Source of the DNA: Prinsepia uniflora
Lineage: Eukaryota; Streptophyta; Magnoliopsida; Rosales; Rosaceae
NCBI GenBank assembly: GCA_032719365.1
Contig: CM064861.1
Coordinates: 80,038,863 to 80,102,862 of the forward strand
Direction of reading: 5' to 3'
DNA: 64,000 nucleotides
A program made the position numbers and the translations under genes. The stretch's first letter is position 1. Every line of letters starts with the position of its first letter. A model generated the notes under the pieces. It was not told the DNA's origin, ran no database searches, and was given only the letters and a program-made list of their open reading frames with translations. Positions 1 to 12,347 of the stretch are shown piece after piece.

Positions 1-1678
1 CTTATTCCATACCGTTACCTTATTAAGTCGTCCATAATCAACATGTAAGCTCAGATAATCGTAAACTCAATTCCTCATCCTGGCAAAACCTCAGGAATAT
101 GTTGAGAAATTTATGCATCCTTAGCCCTCACTAGGCATCTCATACACTAAGCACATACACCACACATGTGACCAACAAACTTGAATACCTCATACCAACC
201 ATCTATTGGTTGTGAGGATCAAAATCATCCTAGAGGGGAACACCCTCGAGTCTCCCTGAAACATAACCTTTGGAATCCTACATTCCATATATCACTTCCT
301 AATCAACATACTCGATAGAGTTCTCATGAGTCATCCATTCTAAGGATTACATCCAAATCATCCAAATCTAAGTCAGCCACTAGGCCAATAACACCAGTCA
401 TCCTAGGTAACCTCACATCAAGAGGTCTACCCCCCTTACGTCTCACCAAATTTACCATATATAATTACCAAGGTTGCCACATAACTATTATCAAAGTATC
501 ACATCAGTAACTCTAGTCAGTTCAACAACTTCCATATCATAACCAATCACAAACAACACCATATCCAACCAATAACCAATCTCAAGATATGGAAGATTGG
601 ATAGCCCGGGACCTACCAAATACATATTCATGATCACCAATAATAGGTATCCAGGTCATCACTCCGGGGCTACTCAGACTCCCTACAAAGGAATTTGCAA
701 ATCCCCGGGCATGTGGTCCCAACTGACCACGCCCCTATGGTCTATCACGAGCCCCGCCAACTCTCCCCACTCTTGCCACATCAACAACCAATACAGGAAC
801 TAATCCTCGCTCTATCACACCCCAATAGTGCCATCTCACTTATATGAATCAATCTATATAACCATTTCTTTATGATGTGACCAGTCGACCCACAATCCTA
901 ATTATTACTGCATAATTACCCTTATTACTTTACCTCCCAGTGGACCCGACTTGCATCCCACTGAACTGTACTATCTCCTAAGTCCCAATCCTTGTATACC
1001 TCGGGTCTCCGCCCGAACCTCGGTCACTAAGGACACTGACGCGTTCCCCAAGTCCAAAACAAGACCAAGCCATGATTTCCTAACTCATCAGTATCCGACC
1101 ATATTCCAGTCCTTGGCATCCTAAGTGTCAAACATTCCTTAATCCGCCTTTCTGGCTCCTCTCGAGCCTTGATACCTTACCATGACTCATCTCAAGTTTC
1201 TAACCAATATCCTGACTCATCTTGAGTCCCACATCCATATCTCGACTCCTCCTGAGTCCAATCTCATACCAATCAACCATGCCATCAATGGCATACCCAG
1301 TCACCGAGTAGATACCAATGGTCCACCATATCTTATATGACCTATAAGGCCTAAGAGATATCCCATCACAGTGAGACACACATTCCCCTTAGGGAATTCA
1401 CTGAAAATAACCTCATCACGAGTGCGACTTGCTCAATTGTGCAACCTTTCTAGCCTCTGGGCTCAATCGTCCCCGGGACCCACACAATGTTGTGTCTAAC
1501 AAACAGTATACATCGATTTACATCTAACCCTCAATCCAGGATCAATCTCATCTGAGATCTATCACAAGGTCTCATACACCCGAGTCTACCCGCCTCACTA
1601 CCAGGTCGTGCACGAGGGTTATGTTTCGGAGGCATGACGTGGCAACAGAATCAGCAACCTAGTGCTTTGATACCAATT
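1..1678 (-). mobile_element. Internal region of Ty3/gypsy element B (decayed gag-protease-RT start, truncated by window edge)
   Basis: Read on the minus strand this follows directly from the LTR at 1679-4595 and begins with a tRNA-Met primer site. No ORF above about 70 aa survives. Near positions 75-125 the minus strand reads like the protease-RT linker (FPEVLP-like), and at about 1-45 like the RT segment VDYGRLNKVTV, so the leader, gag and protease should lie between these points and the primer site. Only about 1.6 kb separates the primer site from the RT start, against about 1.9 kb in element D. The first ~240 bases are the inverted counterpart of 4600-5000 in element A. The first several hundred bases after the primer site also resemble the start of element H at 45247. 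The rest of pol and the 3' LTR lie outside the window. Confidence 0.75.
1663..1675 (-). other. Primer binding site of element B
   Basis: The minus strand reads TGGTATCAAAGCA three bases after the LTR end. This is the complement of the 3' end of plant initiator tRNA-Met with one mismatch (A for G at base 9). Elements D and H have the unmutated form. Confidence 0.85.
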
Positions 1679-4595
1679 TGACAGGACCGTCATCGAAAAG
1701 ACATTGATAACTGTGCCCGATCCTACTCCCGCCTGGCAAGTTGACTGAAGTTCCCAAATTACCATCAGCACTTGCCAAATAAGGGATAATCATACTTGTG
1801 CCCACTCATGCCTCCACATCTCGAATAGCCTCGATCATCGCGCCACGACCCGTAGGGTCAATAAAAACACAAAATGTATGAGTGGACGAAAATGAATCAG
1901 TTCATAAAACAGGTTACAGAAAGATATTTTCACCCTCCACGTAAAACCAATGCATGCATTCGGAAATCATTTCATAATCCATTTCATTTCCAAATAAGGA
2001 AAACCATGTATGACAATCAAAATCATTTTATTTTTCTCAAATCCCGGGCCTTAGCCCGAAAATCATAACACGGGGCCTCAGCCCAAAATCATAAATCAAA
2101 TCCAAGTACAGGACATAATCCAAAAATGCATCAAATCATATAAACCGGGCCATTGGCCAACACATCCGAAAAACAACATAAATCAACACCAATTCACAAT
2201 AACCATACACATAATCAGGCCTTCCCGGGATATCAATGAGTCTTTAAACTCAAAGCATAATCAATAGGCCTCGGGGGATATCATAATAACCGAGTCTTTA
2301 AACTCACAACATGTCAATCAAGGGCCCTCCCCCGTCATCAATCAACCGGGTCTTTAAACCCAAAACATCATCTAGAGATAGTACCGGGTCTTTAAACCCA
2401 AAATCATTTGTAAATCACAACAAATCTAGAATCCATCGAAAACCAATTTCCCAAGTCAAATCCGAGATCACACTTATTCGAACTGGAACTCATGTCCGAA
2501 TTTCACATTCAAATCCCCAATCATATCCATCATCCATTCCCGAATTCGAATTCACAATAATGATTCCGTAAGCCGGCATCCGGAACCATCATCCCGAACC
2601 CAAATCCGGAAATCCACCTTCAAGTTTCCGAAACCCGAAGTCTCGCTTATCAAAGCCACTTTTATGAACTTGGCATCAAGCTCGAAATCGCTTTTCCCAA
2701 AATCCGTTTTAAATCTTTGAAATCAAATCGTATTTCAAATACCAAATTCAAATCACCAAAATCAGAGTCAAACCACAACATACTCGAAATCCCGTAAAAC
2801 GTGTAATTCCGTAACACTCTCGAAATACGTGCCAAAACTGTAAATCATTCTCAAAACCATAGTCAAAATATCATCAAAACATGATACACACAAATCATAT
2901 AAAATCATTCATTACACCATCATGAAAACATAGGAGGAACCATAGCCTCAAAACACGTGCAATTGCGTATTGCATATCGAAATACGTATAAATACGGAAA
3001 TCGAAATTACCATAAGCAAAAGCATATGAATCATAGTTATAAATCATAGAAAACAATTATGCATGCATTGAAGCATAGAAAACCTTCGGACCCTCGAAAC
3101 AATATCGAGACAGTATCCGATTAACTAGAAACCAACGTCAAAATGTTCGTTATATTGCATAGAACATAAGTCGTGTTGAACTCACCTCGAGAATCAGGCC
3201 CACGCGCCCTCATGCGCCGTCGTGAGAGGCTGCGCGTGGAACTCACACGCCAGCTACAGTGCAAGCACTGTTCATCGTTCTCACCTGGCTAACTGTTTAA
3301 CGGGTCCAGTTTGCCCGCGAGATGACCCGATTAGAATCCTGTTAATTCCAACTTAATTTCATCAATTCAAACATTCAGTAGGGTAGCCATGTATCCAATT
3401 AGGGCTCTGTGACCTCAATTCTATAACAACTCACATTAATCCAGACGGTTCGAAGTCGAACTTCGAAGAATAGGTGAGCACTGTTCATTCTTCAATCTCG
3501 ACCAATTTCGATTGTTTTCTTGAAATTGGCTCACCCAGAAGCTTCATAGGGTTCGTATAAACTTGTTTCTCATGTCAATTTTTCCCTTCAACTCCTCCAA
3601 CTTCACTACTCAAAGCTTGATTTTCTTCTCGGTCACCAGGTCCATTCAGCGCCAAAGCAGCATCAATTCTCTTCCTTCTTACACTGGATCGACTTGAATA
3701 GATCCCAGAGAACTCAATGAAACCTCAATTTTCCTTGGGATGGCCTACAATTCGAAATTGGATTCTCTCTCTCTCAAGGACCAGTTTTGGGTTTGAGTTT
3801 TCCTATCACCATTTCCAGTACTTTTCTTCCTCACTCAATCTCAAATCTCTGTTCTTCCTCCTCTAAGTCCTTCTCCAGTCTCCTTTTCTCTCAACCCGCT
3901 CATGGGAAGGTCAATCAAGCCATGGTTATCGATCTCAGTTTTTCATTTCAAAAAAACATCAACACAGTTTACTGTGCATCTGTTTCCCGCACTCAACCTC
4001 AAACAATACAACTCGTGCTCTGTTCTTCACAGACCCAAGCACGCCTGCTTCCCACTCAGCCCCAGCTAGCCACTGATCCAACCTTCCTTAGTGGAAATTG
4101 TCACTTAAGGTGTTAAAAAATTCCCTCAAAATCCACTCACGGCTATTTCAAACTGCACCTTTGGAAATTACCAGTTTGCCCCTCCTTCACATAATTACCA
4201 AAATGCCCTTCACGTTTCTAGACCCGTAAGTTTATCAGCTGAACTCTGATTGACGCGTGCCACCTGTCTACGGACTCAGCGTCTCGAGACCTACCCAACG
4301 GTCTTCGAATTACGTGAAAATCCCTATCATTTGAAAAGTCAACAAATTGCCCCTTTAACCAAATTACCGAATTACCCCTGCACTTCTAATCATTATAACT
4401 TCCTCCTCGAATGTCGGCATCGGACGTGCCACCTGTCTATGAACTCGTGACGTCCCGAACTACGTCACAGTCATCGGTCAAAGTCTGTTTGACCGCTCGA
4501 GCCAAAAGTCGACCATTTGCCCGTTCCTAGGGGTAAAATCATCATTTTCTTCAAATTTTTCAAATTTTCCTTTCTCGAATGTTCGGGTCGTTACA
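1679..4595 (-). mobile_element. 5' LTR of gypsy element B (2917 bp)
   Basis: On the minus strand the LTR starts TGTAACGACCCG (at 4595) and ends CCTGTCA (at 1679), next to the primer site. It carries the same modules as the other long LTRs. These are the GTGACGT...ACGTCAC palindrome at about 4447-4468, a CACGCGC/GCGCGTG cluster at 3201-3250, a GAG|GTGAGT putative splice donor at 3185, TGCATGCAT motifs at 3059-3068 and 1951-1959, and GTCCACTCATA near 1874-1884. The expected acceptor before GTCGTGG is mutated (CGGGTCGTGG), the only copy in the window where it is lost. The element's left TSD is off-window; the right flank reads ATATT at 4596-4600. Confidence 0.88.
2238..2400 (-). repeat. GAGTTTAAAGACTC-type short repeat array inside LTR B
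   Basis: Four copies of a 14-base near-palindrome (plus-strand GAGTCTTTAAACTC, or the variant GGGTCTTTAAACCC) lie within 160 bases. The same motif recurs at the same relative place in LTRs E, G, K and I. Confidence 0.8.
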
Positions 4596-6420
4596 ATATT
4601 ACCCTCTAGAATGATATTGAACCTCACAATCGATGGACTGTTGGTATGAGGTTATCAAAGGTTGCTGGTCAGATGTGTGGCATATGTGATTAGTGTTTGA
4701 GATGCCTAGTGATGGCGGAAGATGTACAGATTTTGCAATATGTTTCCTGAGGTTTTGCCATGATGAGAGGTTGAGTTGATCATGGCGGTCATGTTGAGTA
4801 TATGAGTTGTTCTCGGACATTTTGGTATGTGACACCTACAGAGTTATAAGGACTGCAGGTGCAAGTACAGGACTTGATAGATACGGGTTCATTCAGCTCA
4901 GCTTTGTCGTGGGGAACCCAGTGGTGTTAAAGCGGAAAAAGGGATGATGGTCCGAGCTGATATGTTGATTATGGACAACTTAATAAGGTAACGGTACGGG
5001 AAAAGTATCCATTATCATGAGCTGATGATTTGTGGTTCTATTAGCAATATGTGATTATTGGGCCTAGTGAGAGTGGCCAACAGGGCGATGACCAACAGCC
5101 ATGAGTAAAAGAGAAATATGTGATGTCCGAATTTGTTGTGGCTAAGGTTAGCCAATGGTGATGCCTTTGGATGGTGTATAGTACCATGATTGATGCTTGA
5201 TTGGTGTACTTATATGTACATATGTGCGTGTGATATACTAGATAGATGTATTGGATGCCCTCAGAGAGAAAAAATATATGGTTGAATAAGTGTTAAGTCT
5301 GGTCGACCAGAGTCGATTTATGGAACATACACTAATGACAGTTGGGATTAGTGTGAATCCCAGGAGAAACAGATGTACTGGCCAATGGAAACTGTCACGA
5401 GAAAATATGAGTTGTTTTGAGATTGGATGAATACTATGGAGTTTTGTAGAGGGGTTCTCTACAATGTATTTCCAGTCATGGTGATTGACCCGAAAGGAGG
5501 TCAGAGTTATTGAAAATGAGAACTGAAACAGAATAATTACACAGTGGAGAAACCGTGACTTATGTTCGATGTGACCCTTTCTGTGTGCATAGTGATATGT
5601 CACTATGAGATTTGAGATTTGGTGAGGTGTGCTTTGGTAGCATAGGGCTAGGATTACCGATGCTAACTAAACCCTCAAGAGTTTTACTTTCCTTGCATGA
5701 TATGGGACCGATCATAGTGACCCATGGATTAAGTATGCAGAGGTCATACCTCTGGGAAGGAATATATAAGTACTATATTGACCATCAGGATTAAACATGA
5801 TTGATAAACAGAAAAGCTTAATGTGTGATGAGGCGATGGTAAGGATAAATTGAGATTATGACCGCGTTGTAGGGTCAGGTATTATTCGCGGGGAGACTAA
5901 TAAGATAGCCGATCGAGAATTAACATGTTTGATAACATAAGGATAGGTGAATCCTATTATTGATGGAACTCCATAGGATTGGAGTGGTACATGATGTTCG
6001 ATCATTCGGACTATTGGGGTCTAACTGCAGGATCATACTTGGTGTATGATGTTGAATGGAGTCGAGGTTAAGAAATGGATATGATTTGCGATATTGTATG
6101 AATGATGGTATTGAATGCCAGTTATTGACAGGATGTAGGCATCAGTGAGGCCCATGAGGATAAATATAACAGACGAAAAGGTTTCATTCGCTATCCTTAG
6201 TGACCCTGAAAAGTGGTGTGAATGATTGACTTCATGAGGGGAATGAGTTCCCGATTGATTGGACCTTATGAGGTTATTGGTCGGGTGGCCTATGTGTGGT
6301 GATTTAAGCCATTAGATCATGTCATGAGTGGATGACATGTGATTGGCATGATGATACTGGTACTTGTGATTTCTGGATTGGGTATACTCGGACGTTGAGC
6401 ATGGCTCCGTATTTCGAGTT
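4596..6420 (+). pseudogene. Decayed gypsy pol of element A (RT start to integrase C-terminus)
   Basis: No open frame survives, but pol can be followed in pieces on the plus strand. At about 4735-4760 the sequence reads NMFPEVLP, the usual end of the protease-RT linker. At about 4830-4880 it reads PTEL...LQVQVQDLID, at about 4910-4960 SWGTPVVLKRKKG, and at about 4960-5010 VDYGQLNKVTVREKYPL, which together are the N-terminal part of gypsy reverse transcriptase. At about 6195-6290 it reads SSRLIGPYEVIGRVAY, matching the GKLSPRFIGPYEI block after the integrase core. The 5' part of the element is missing because element B inserted at 4595/4596. LTR C interrupts the 3' part at 6420. The RT-to-PPT distance is about 0.6 kb shorter than in D, so deletions have also occurred. 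Confidence 0.72.
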
Positions 6421-7352
6421 TGTAACGACCCGTCCCAAATTTCTAGATTAGATTAGCGACTAATCACGATTAGTGAGGCTAATCGGTGATTAGTTGGGAG
6501 AAATCGGACGAACGATGCGAAATGACCGTTTTGCCCCTGATGGTGGCAAAATGTTGACTTTTCATTCGGGCGGTCAAATGGACTTTGACTGATGACCGTG
6601 ACGTAGTTCGTGACGTCAAGAGTTCATAGACAGGTGGCACGTTCAATTCTGACGTTCGAGGAGGAAGTTATGACGTTCGAAAGTTTAGGGGCATTTTAGT
6701 AATTTTGGTTAAATGGGGTCAAATGTTGACTTTTTGACCAAGAGGTCCGATGGCCAAGGGCCGAAGACCGTTACGTAGATAAGGACGATACGAATCCATA
6801 GACAGGCCGCACGTCAAATTCGGACGTTCGACGGCGAAGTTACGGTTCACGGAAGTTCAAGTGCACTATTGCACAAATTACGAAACGAGTTAACTTTTGG
6901 ACTTTTGTGGGGCCCAGATATTTATGGAGGCCCAATGGATGAGTGACAAGTGTCACCCATCCATTTCCCAGCCAAACATATTCATGCATCTCACCTTCCA
7001 TTTGCATCGATCATCTTCATTTCCTTTGTTTTTCTCCCTACTACCCGATCTCACCCAACCATCCAAAACCCATCCAACCCCTCCCATGCGGCTAGGACTG
7101 AGGACAGAGTGAAGTGATGATGGTGAGGACGTGGTGGCCGGCCAGGACGGCGCCACCGTGAACGGCCGAGGCCCAAACCCGAACAGGTAACCCGGTTACC
7201 CATTTTCTCCCTTTTAATTCGATTTTAATGTTGTAGTTGTTTTTGGATGATTAGGAAGTGGTTATTAGGTTGCTAGGGACATTTTAGGATGGTTTGGAGG
7301 GTGGTTCACGGCGGAGGAAGGCTGGAGGGTGGCCGGGAAAAACAGAGGCCGT

Positions 7353-7382
7353 GGGGGGGGGGTGGGGGGGGGGGGGGGGGGG
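7353..7382 (+). repeat. Poly-G tract (G10-T-G19)
   Basis: Ten G, one T, then nineteen G lie within the left part of LTR C. Runs this long are rare and can form quadruplex structures. They are also difficult to sequence, so the exact count is uncertain. Confidence 0.9.
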
Positions 7383-7808
7383 TGATTTTTAGGGATCGAT
7401 TTAGGAAGTTTTGGTCGGTTTTAATAATTGGGTTAGATAGGAAATGAGAAAATAGGAATTTAGGAATCGAAATGGGAGCAAACGAACCGAAAATGAGGGA
7501 GGAGGAGCACTGAACCGGTTCCGCCGGTTCAGCACAGTACTCGGACCGGTTCAAATCAGTTTTCCTGAGGTTGATGGTGATGAATAGTAACCAGGGCCTT
7601 CTAGGAGCGCGTGAGGGCACGTGGTCCATAATTTAGAAAAGTGTTCAACACGGGAAATCTTCTATTCGATGTAACGAACATTTTGGGACTGGTTTCGTGT
7701 CAATCGGACACCGTCTCGATATGTTTCGGGGCTTTGATGGGAGGTTAATTAAGTAGTTATTAACCTTCTATTAAAATTTGGACAGGTTTGGGAGTCTCGG
7801 TGATGGTG

Positions 7809-10186
7809 TGACAGGGACCCGCCCCGATCCTCCGGGGACCACAAGGGGACGTGCCCTGCTCCCGTATGACACCCGAACCGAAAATCCCGATTTTAGCCTT
7901 AAAAAAAACTTAAATGCATAAATGTCCGGATTAAAAAGTCATACACAATCCAAATTTAACAGATGTCAGACAAGGGATACAATTTAAAATACAAATCCGA
8001 GCACGACACTAGAAAGGAAAATCCTGCGGGTGATCCGACCCGACAGGGGATCAAGTGCGCAGTGCACAATCTATGCCTCAGCCTCGGGGTCTTCACCAAC
8101 CTCAGCAACACGACCTGGAGGGGTTACCAAAACATGAAGGGTGAGTGGGCCGAAACTCAGGTTTGTAAAAACAATATAATAAGTAAAATATAATTTACCC
8201 TTCCGTTTTCCAAACATGCATGCGTCAGTATTTAAAAGCCATAAACACATGTAATATATCACAAGTATCATATTAAGTCAGAAATGTAATAGAAACCCAG
8301 CTACTGCACCATACACATCCGATATTGACATCCCAGATGTCCGACGTCCCTGACGTCCAATAATGGTCACAGTTCCAAGGCTACGCGTGCCACCCGGGGT
8401 CTCAAATCCCGAGTCCAATCTCCGAACCCAGTTCGGTTATGGCATCCCAGATGCCTAGCGTCCCAGACGCTCGACGTCCCAGACGCTCGACGTCCCAGAC
8501 GTCCAATAATAGCAATCCTGCTCCTGAGTCATCCTACGGTCCGGCACCTCCGTAGCATGACCCCTCGCAGGCAATGCACCGTGACCGCTCCGGGGTACCA
8601 CATCCGGAGGAGACAGTATCATACGGTGGATTATACAGTGCAGTACCCAAGATAGTCATCGTATCCACAAGTATATGTAACTATATATATATATAATATA
8701 AAACAGTATTCATTTTCCGTAAAACGGGCCTCAGCCCAACACCGTAAAACGTGTCACAGCCGTAAATCGAGATAATCAAATCCATTAATGATCCACGCAC
8801 ACATATAGATATACGGAAATGAAAACGGTTATGCATGCAAGAGTTAATAAAAACGAGCCCACTCACAGTACGTTCCCGCTGCGAATAACGCGCGTACGAA
8901 CTTGTCTCCGGAATTAACGTAAGTTCCCTGTCATTTCCAATCACACACAAGTGTCATTATAGGTCCTTAAAATACCCTCAAAAAGTCCGAAACAGAAACC
9001 GGTTCGGGAAAGCCGGCCAACACGCTTCCCGAGACATCCGGCCCTAAACTGACCTTCCTCACTATCTCAGATCAACATGGTTATTTCACAGAAAATGTCC
9101 AAAATGATGAAAGGATTAAAAGTCATGTTGACCGTGATCCGAGATAATGCTCAACGCGCCCTCACGCGCCGCCCAAAGTGGCTGCGCGTGAAAGTCACGC
9201 GCTGCTACAGTGTCACCGTCCTTGCCCGATTTACTGTAATCTGGGTCTGCGACCCGCGGGGTGACCCGATTAATTAGCCGTCTATTTCTACTTAATTTCT
9301 TTCCTTCTTGATTCTAACATGTTCTAAAGTCATTTAATTACAGTTCTCAGTCCACAAATCAACTCGACAAGCCTTCAACCATCCTATCCAAACCCGAATA
9401 GCTACACGGGTCCAACCTCAGAACACCTCCAAACAATCACCATTGTCTAATTAATTTATACAGAAGCATACTAGGACCTAGACTAACAAAATAGAACCAT
9501 CAATTGAACGAAACATCACCTGAAAGTAGCCGTCCAAACGCTGCGATTTCCTCTGCACACGGCGGTCACCGTCCCAGCTCCTCCGTGGCTGGTTGTCGTC
9601 GATTTCGATATGGACAGGTTCCAAATGTTCCCAGAAAGCTCACTCAGTGATTGGTTTCGTCCAAAAGGCCGTGGAAATTGAACTCGGATTTTCCCTCCAA
9701 ATCGGTTTTTCTCAGAACTGGAACTTGGGTTCCTGGGCAATTCCTCGATCACACTCTTCGAATCTTGCACGGTTAGGTCCCTGCTACTCCCAGAAAGCTT
9801 CCCCAGTGTTTAGATCGACCCCAAAACCCGTAGAGATTGAATTCGGAAAATTTCCCCCCAAAAACCCGAAACGGTTCTTCACGGTTTTTCTTCAGTCTCT
9901 CACAGTTCCTCAGTCTCAAACAGACTCCAATGAACCCGTCACTCACTCCCCTTGCGCGGTTAATCGATCAAGGGGTCCAACACCCGTGGGAGACACTCAC
10001 AGACGCACTGGACGTGCCACCTGTCTATGAACTCGTGACGTCCCGAACTACGTCACGGTCACTGGTCAAAGTCCATTTGACCCATAAACCAAAAAGTCAA
10101 CAATCGGCCATAATCCACAGGGGTAAAATCGTCAATTCATACATTAAATTACAATATTACAATCTGTGAATTTCCGGGGTGTTACA
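7809..10186 (-). mobile_element. 3' LTR of element D (2378 bp)
   Basis: On the minus strand it starts TGTAACACCCCGG (10186) and ends GGTCCCTGTCA (7809). It is shorter than the 5' LTR because it lacks 468 bases, present at 16955-17422 of the other LTR, at a TGGAC microhomology (10009-10013). It has one extra 16-base repeat unit (near 8458-8510) and two extra bases in a TA run. Putative LTR intron: donor G at 8866, CTCCAG ending at 8115 (752 bp). RY motifs lie at 8831-8839 and 8215-8224, and the CACGCGC cluster at 9153-9205. Confidence 0.96.
8322..8516 (-). repeat. GACGTC / GATGTC-rich short tandem repeats in LTR D
   Basis: The plus strand repeatedly shows TCCCAGACG(T/C)(C/T) and GACGTC. These include two copies of the 16-base unit TCCCAGACGCTCGACG near 8458-8510, where the partner LTR has one. 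The corresponding region in the 5' LTR is about 15290-15451. It sits in the middle of the putative LTR intron. Confidence 0.75.
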
Positions 10187-10546
10187 ACTTTCCCCCCATA
10201 AGGAATTTCGTCCCGAAATTTTAGGAAACAGATAAGGAAACTTTTCCCGCATCTGAGCCTCGGGCTCCCATGTGGCTTCTTCCACGTTCTGATTCCTCCA
10301 AAGGACTTTCACGAGAGGAATCGTCTTCTGCCGTAGTACCTTGTCCTTCCTGTCCAATATCTGTACTGGTTGTTCTTCAAAGCTCAAATCCTCTCGAAGC
10401 TCGATAGGTTGCTCCTCCAATACATGAGAGGCGTCACGTACGTACTTCCGCAACATGGACACGTGGAAGACGTCGTGAACCTTAGAAAGTTCCGGGGGGT
10501 AAAGCCAATCTATATGCCACCCGGCCAATCCTCTCCACAATCTCAT
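10157..10546 (-). pseudogene. Element D pol C-terminus with chromodomain-like tail (frameshifted)
   Basis: This frame continues pol after a one-base insertion. The run of C near the join is six long (G run on the plus strand, about 10493-10498) where the reading frame needs five. After the shift the protein reads LSKVHDVFHVSMLRKYV and then a roughly 50-residue segment with PVQILDRK and VKVLWRN...EEATWE. That is the usual chromodomain-like end of chromovirus integrase, thought to direct insertion to particular chromatin. No stop occurs before the polypurine tract, so the frame runs through it and ends 30 bases inside the 3' LTR. The normal protein probably stopped shortly after YLF. This segment is dead in this copy unless the frameshift is bypassed. 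Confidence 0.9.
10187..10200 (-). other. Polypurine tract of element D
   Basis: The minus strand reads TATGGGGGGAAAGT immediately before the LTR start TGTAACACC. This is the plus-strand primer of reverse transcription. The related elements A and H carry GGGGGAAGGT or GGGGGGAAGGT at the same place. Confidence 0.93.
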
Positions 10547-12347
10547 AAGGTCCTATGAAACGTGGACTCAGTTTTCCCCGTCGGCCAAAGCGAATGATTC
10601 CTTTCCACGGGGACAACCTCAGGAAGACAAAATCTCCAACCTCGAATTCCAAATCTCGGATCCGTCTATCAGCATAGCTCTTTTGGCGATCCTGTGCCGC
10701 CCTCAACCTCTCCTTGATAACACGGACTGCTTCCTGGGTGATATCCATCAACTCCGGCCCTACGGCCGCTCGCTCCCCAATCTCCATCCAGCAGATAGGT
10801 GTCCTGCACTGTCGACCATACAGTGCCTCGTAGGGGGCCATCCCAATACTCCCCTGGTAGCTGTTGTTGTAAGCAAACTCCATCAAAGGCAAGTGAGTAT
10901 CCCACGAATCCGTAAATTGCAGTACACAAGATCTCATCATGTCCTCCAGGGTCTGAATAGTCCTCTCAGACTGTCCATCGGTCTGTGGATGGAAAGCGGT
11001 ACTGAAACACAATTTCGTTCCCAAGGTAGCCTGCAAACTCCGCCAGAACCTGGAAGTGAAACGCGGATCGCGATCGGACACGATCGACTCCGGCGTACCA
11101 TGAAGTCGGATGATCTCCTTCACGAACAATTGAGCCAGTCGGTTCGGTTTGTAAGTCTCTTGTACTGGCAGAAAATGTGCTGACTTCGTTAATCGGTCTA
11201 CAATCACCCAAACTCCGTCAAATCCACTCCGGGTCCTTGGTAACTTAAAGACAAAGTCCATGGTGATGTGGTCCCACTTCCACTCGGGAATCGGTAGTGG
11301 CTGCATAGCCCCATACGGTCTCTGCCGCTCCGCCTTAACCTGCTGACAGGTTAAATATCTGCTCACAAACCCAGCAATGTCTCTCTTCATCCCTGGCCAC
11401 CAATAATAGTTCCGGAGGGTACGGTACATCTTTGTACCTCCCGGGTGCATAGCATACGCTGAACTGTGGGCCTCCTCCAAAATCTCGGCCCGTAACTCTG
11501 TCTCTGCTGGCACACACAAACGGCCCAATTTCACAAGTGCCCCATCGTCTCGGATGGTAAAGTCCTGCCGTTCCCCAGCCTCAACTTCAATCCTGTAGAT
11601 GCACAATATCGGGTCCTGAAGTTGCGCCTCAATGATCCGATCAACCAACACTGGCCGTTCATGGAAACTGGCCAATAAAGCTCCATGATCATCCGTATCT
11701 AGAATAACCCCAGCCTTCCGGAGTTCCACCAGTAAAGGAAGATACACCATCCTCAGGTGTGCAATGGATCCCGCTGATTTCCTGCTGAGCGCATCTGCCA
11801 CCACATTAGCCTTACCCGGATGGTACTCGATCGTACATTCGTAATCCTTGATCAACTCCAACCATCTCCGTTGCCTCAAGTTGAGTTCCTTCTGGGTAAA
11901 TAAATACTTCATGCTTTGGTGGTTGGTGTATATCCTGCACGTTGCACCGAAAAGGTAATGTCTCCAGATCTTCAAAGCATGAACTACCGCCGCCAACTCC
12001 AGATCATGGGTAGGGTAATTCAACTCATGAGTTTTCAGCTGCCGTGATGCGTAAGCGATCACCTTACCATTCTGCATTACTACGCATCCCAAACCTTGTA
12101 GTGAGGCATCACTAAAAACTACAAACTCTCCGCTGTTGTCGGGCAATGCAAGGATAGGAGCAGTGGTCAAACGACGCTTCAATTCCTGAAAACTCTGCTC
12201 ACACTGCTCGTCCCAGATGAACTTCACTCCCTTCCTGGTCAAACGAGTCAACGGTGCAGCAATCTTGGAGAAACCTTCCACAAATCTCTGGTAGTAGCCT
12301 GCCAATCCGACAAAACTCCGCACCTCTGTCACTGTCGTCGGTCTGGC
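10499..12347 (-). pseudogene. Element D pol: RNase H and integrase
   Basis: An open frame of about 610 codons follows an in-frame TAG at 12348-12350. It begins at the RT connection (SFVGLAGYYQRFV). RNase H shows SDAS and DLELAAVV, but the third catalytic Asp is changed: the sequence is YTNHQS where the family has TDH. Integrase has the HPG part of its zinc finger, but the first Cys of the CxxC pair is Tyr (YLTCQQ). The catalytic triad is intact: Asp in MDFV, Asp in SDRDPRF, Glu in GQSERTIQ. GKLSPRFIGPYEI follows. The frame is lost at the C-run near 10493-10498. The two residue changes fit G-to-A transitions. Normally the enzyme copies element RNA and inserts the cDNA; here it is inactive. Confidence 0.95.

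Noticed and set aside
4872..4890. IDTGS at first looked like a gypsy protease active site
   Set aside because: It lies only about 90 bases before the RT block VDYGQLN, and the flanking words match the RT N-terminus (QDLID...SWGTPV), so it is RT and not protease.
8115..8866. LTR GTGAGT...CAG pair might be chance splice-like words
   Set aside because: As an explanation for the whole set, chance was rejected: the same pair in the same orientation and position recurs in all the diverged LTRs, with only one acceptor lost. It is kept as a finding, still needing RNA evidence.
10683..11183. Plus-strand open frame of 166 codons
   Set aside because: It is the antisense shadow of the integrase region of element D.
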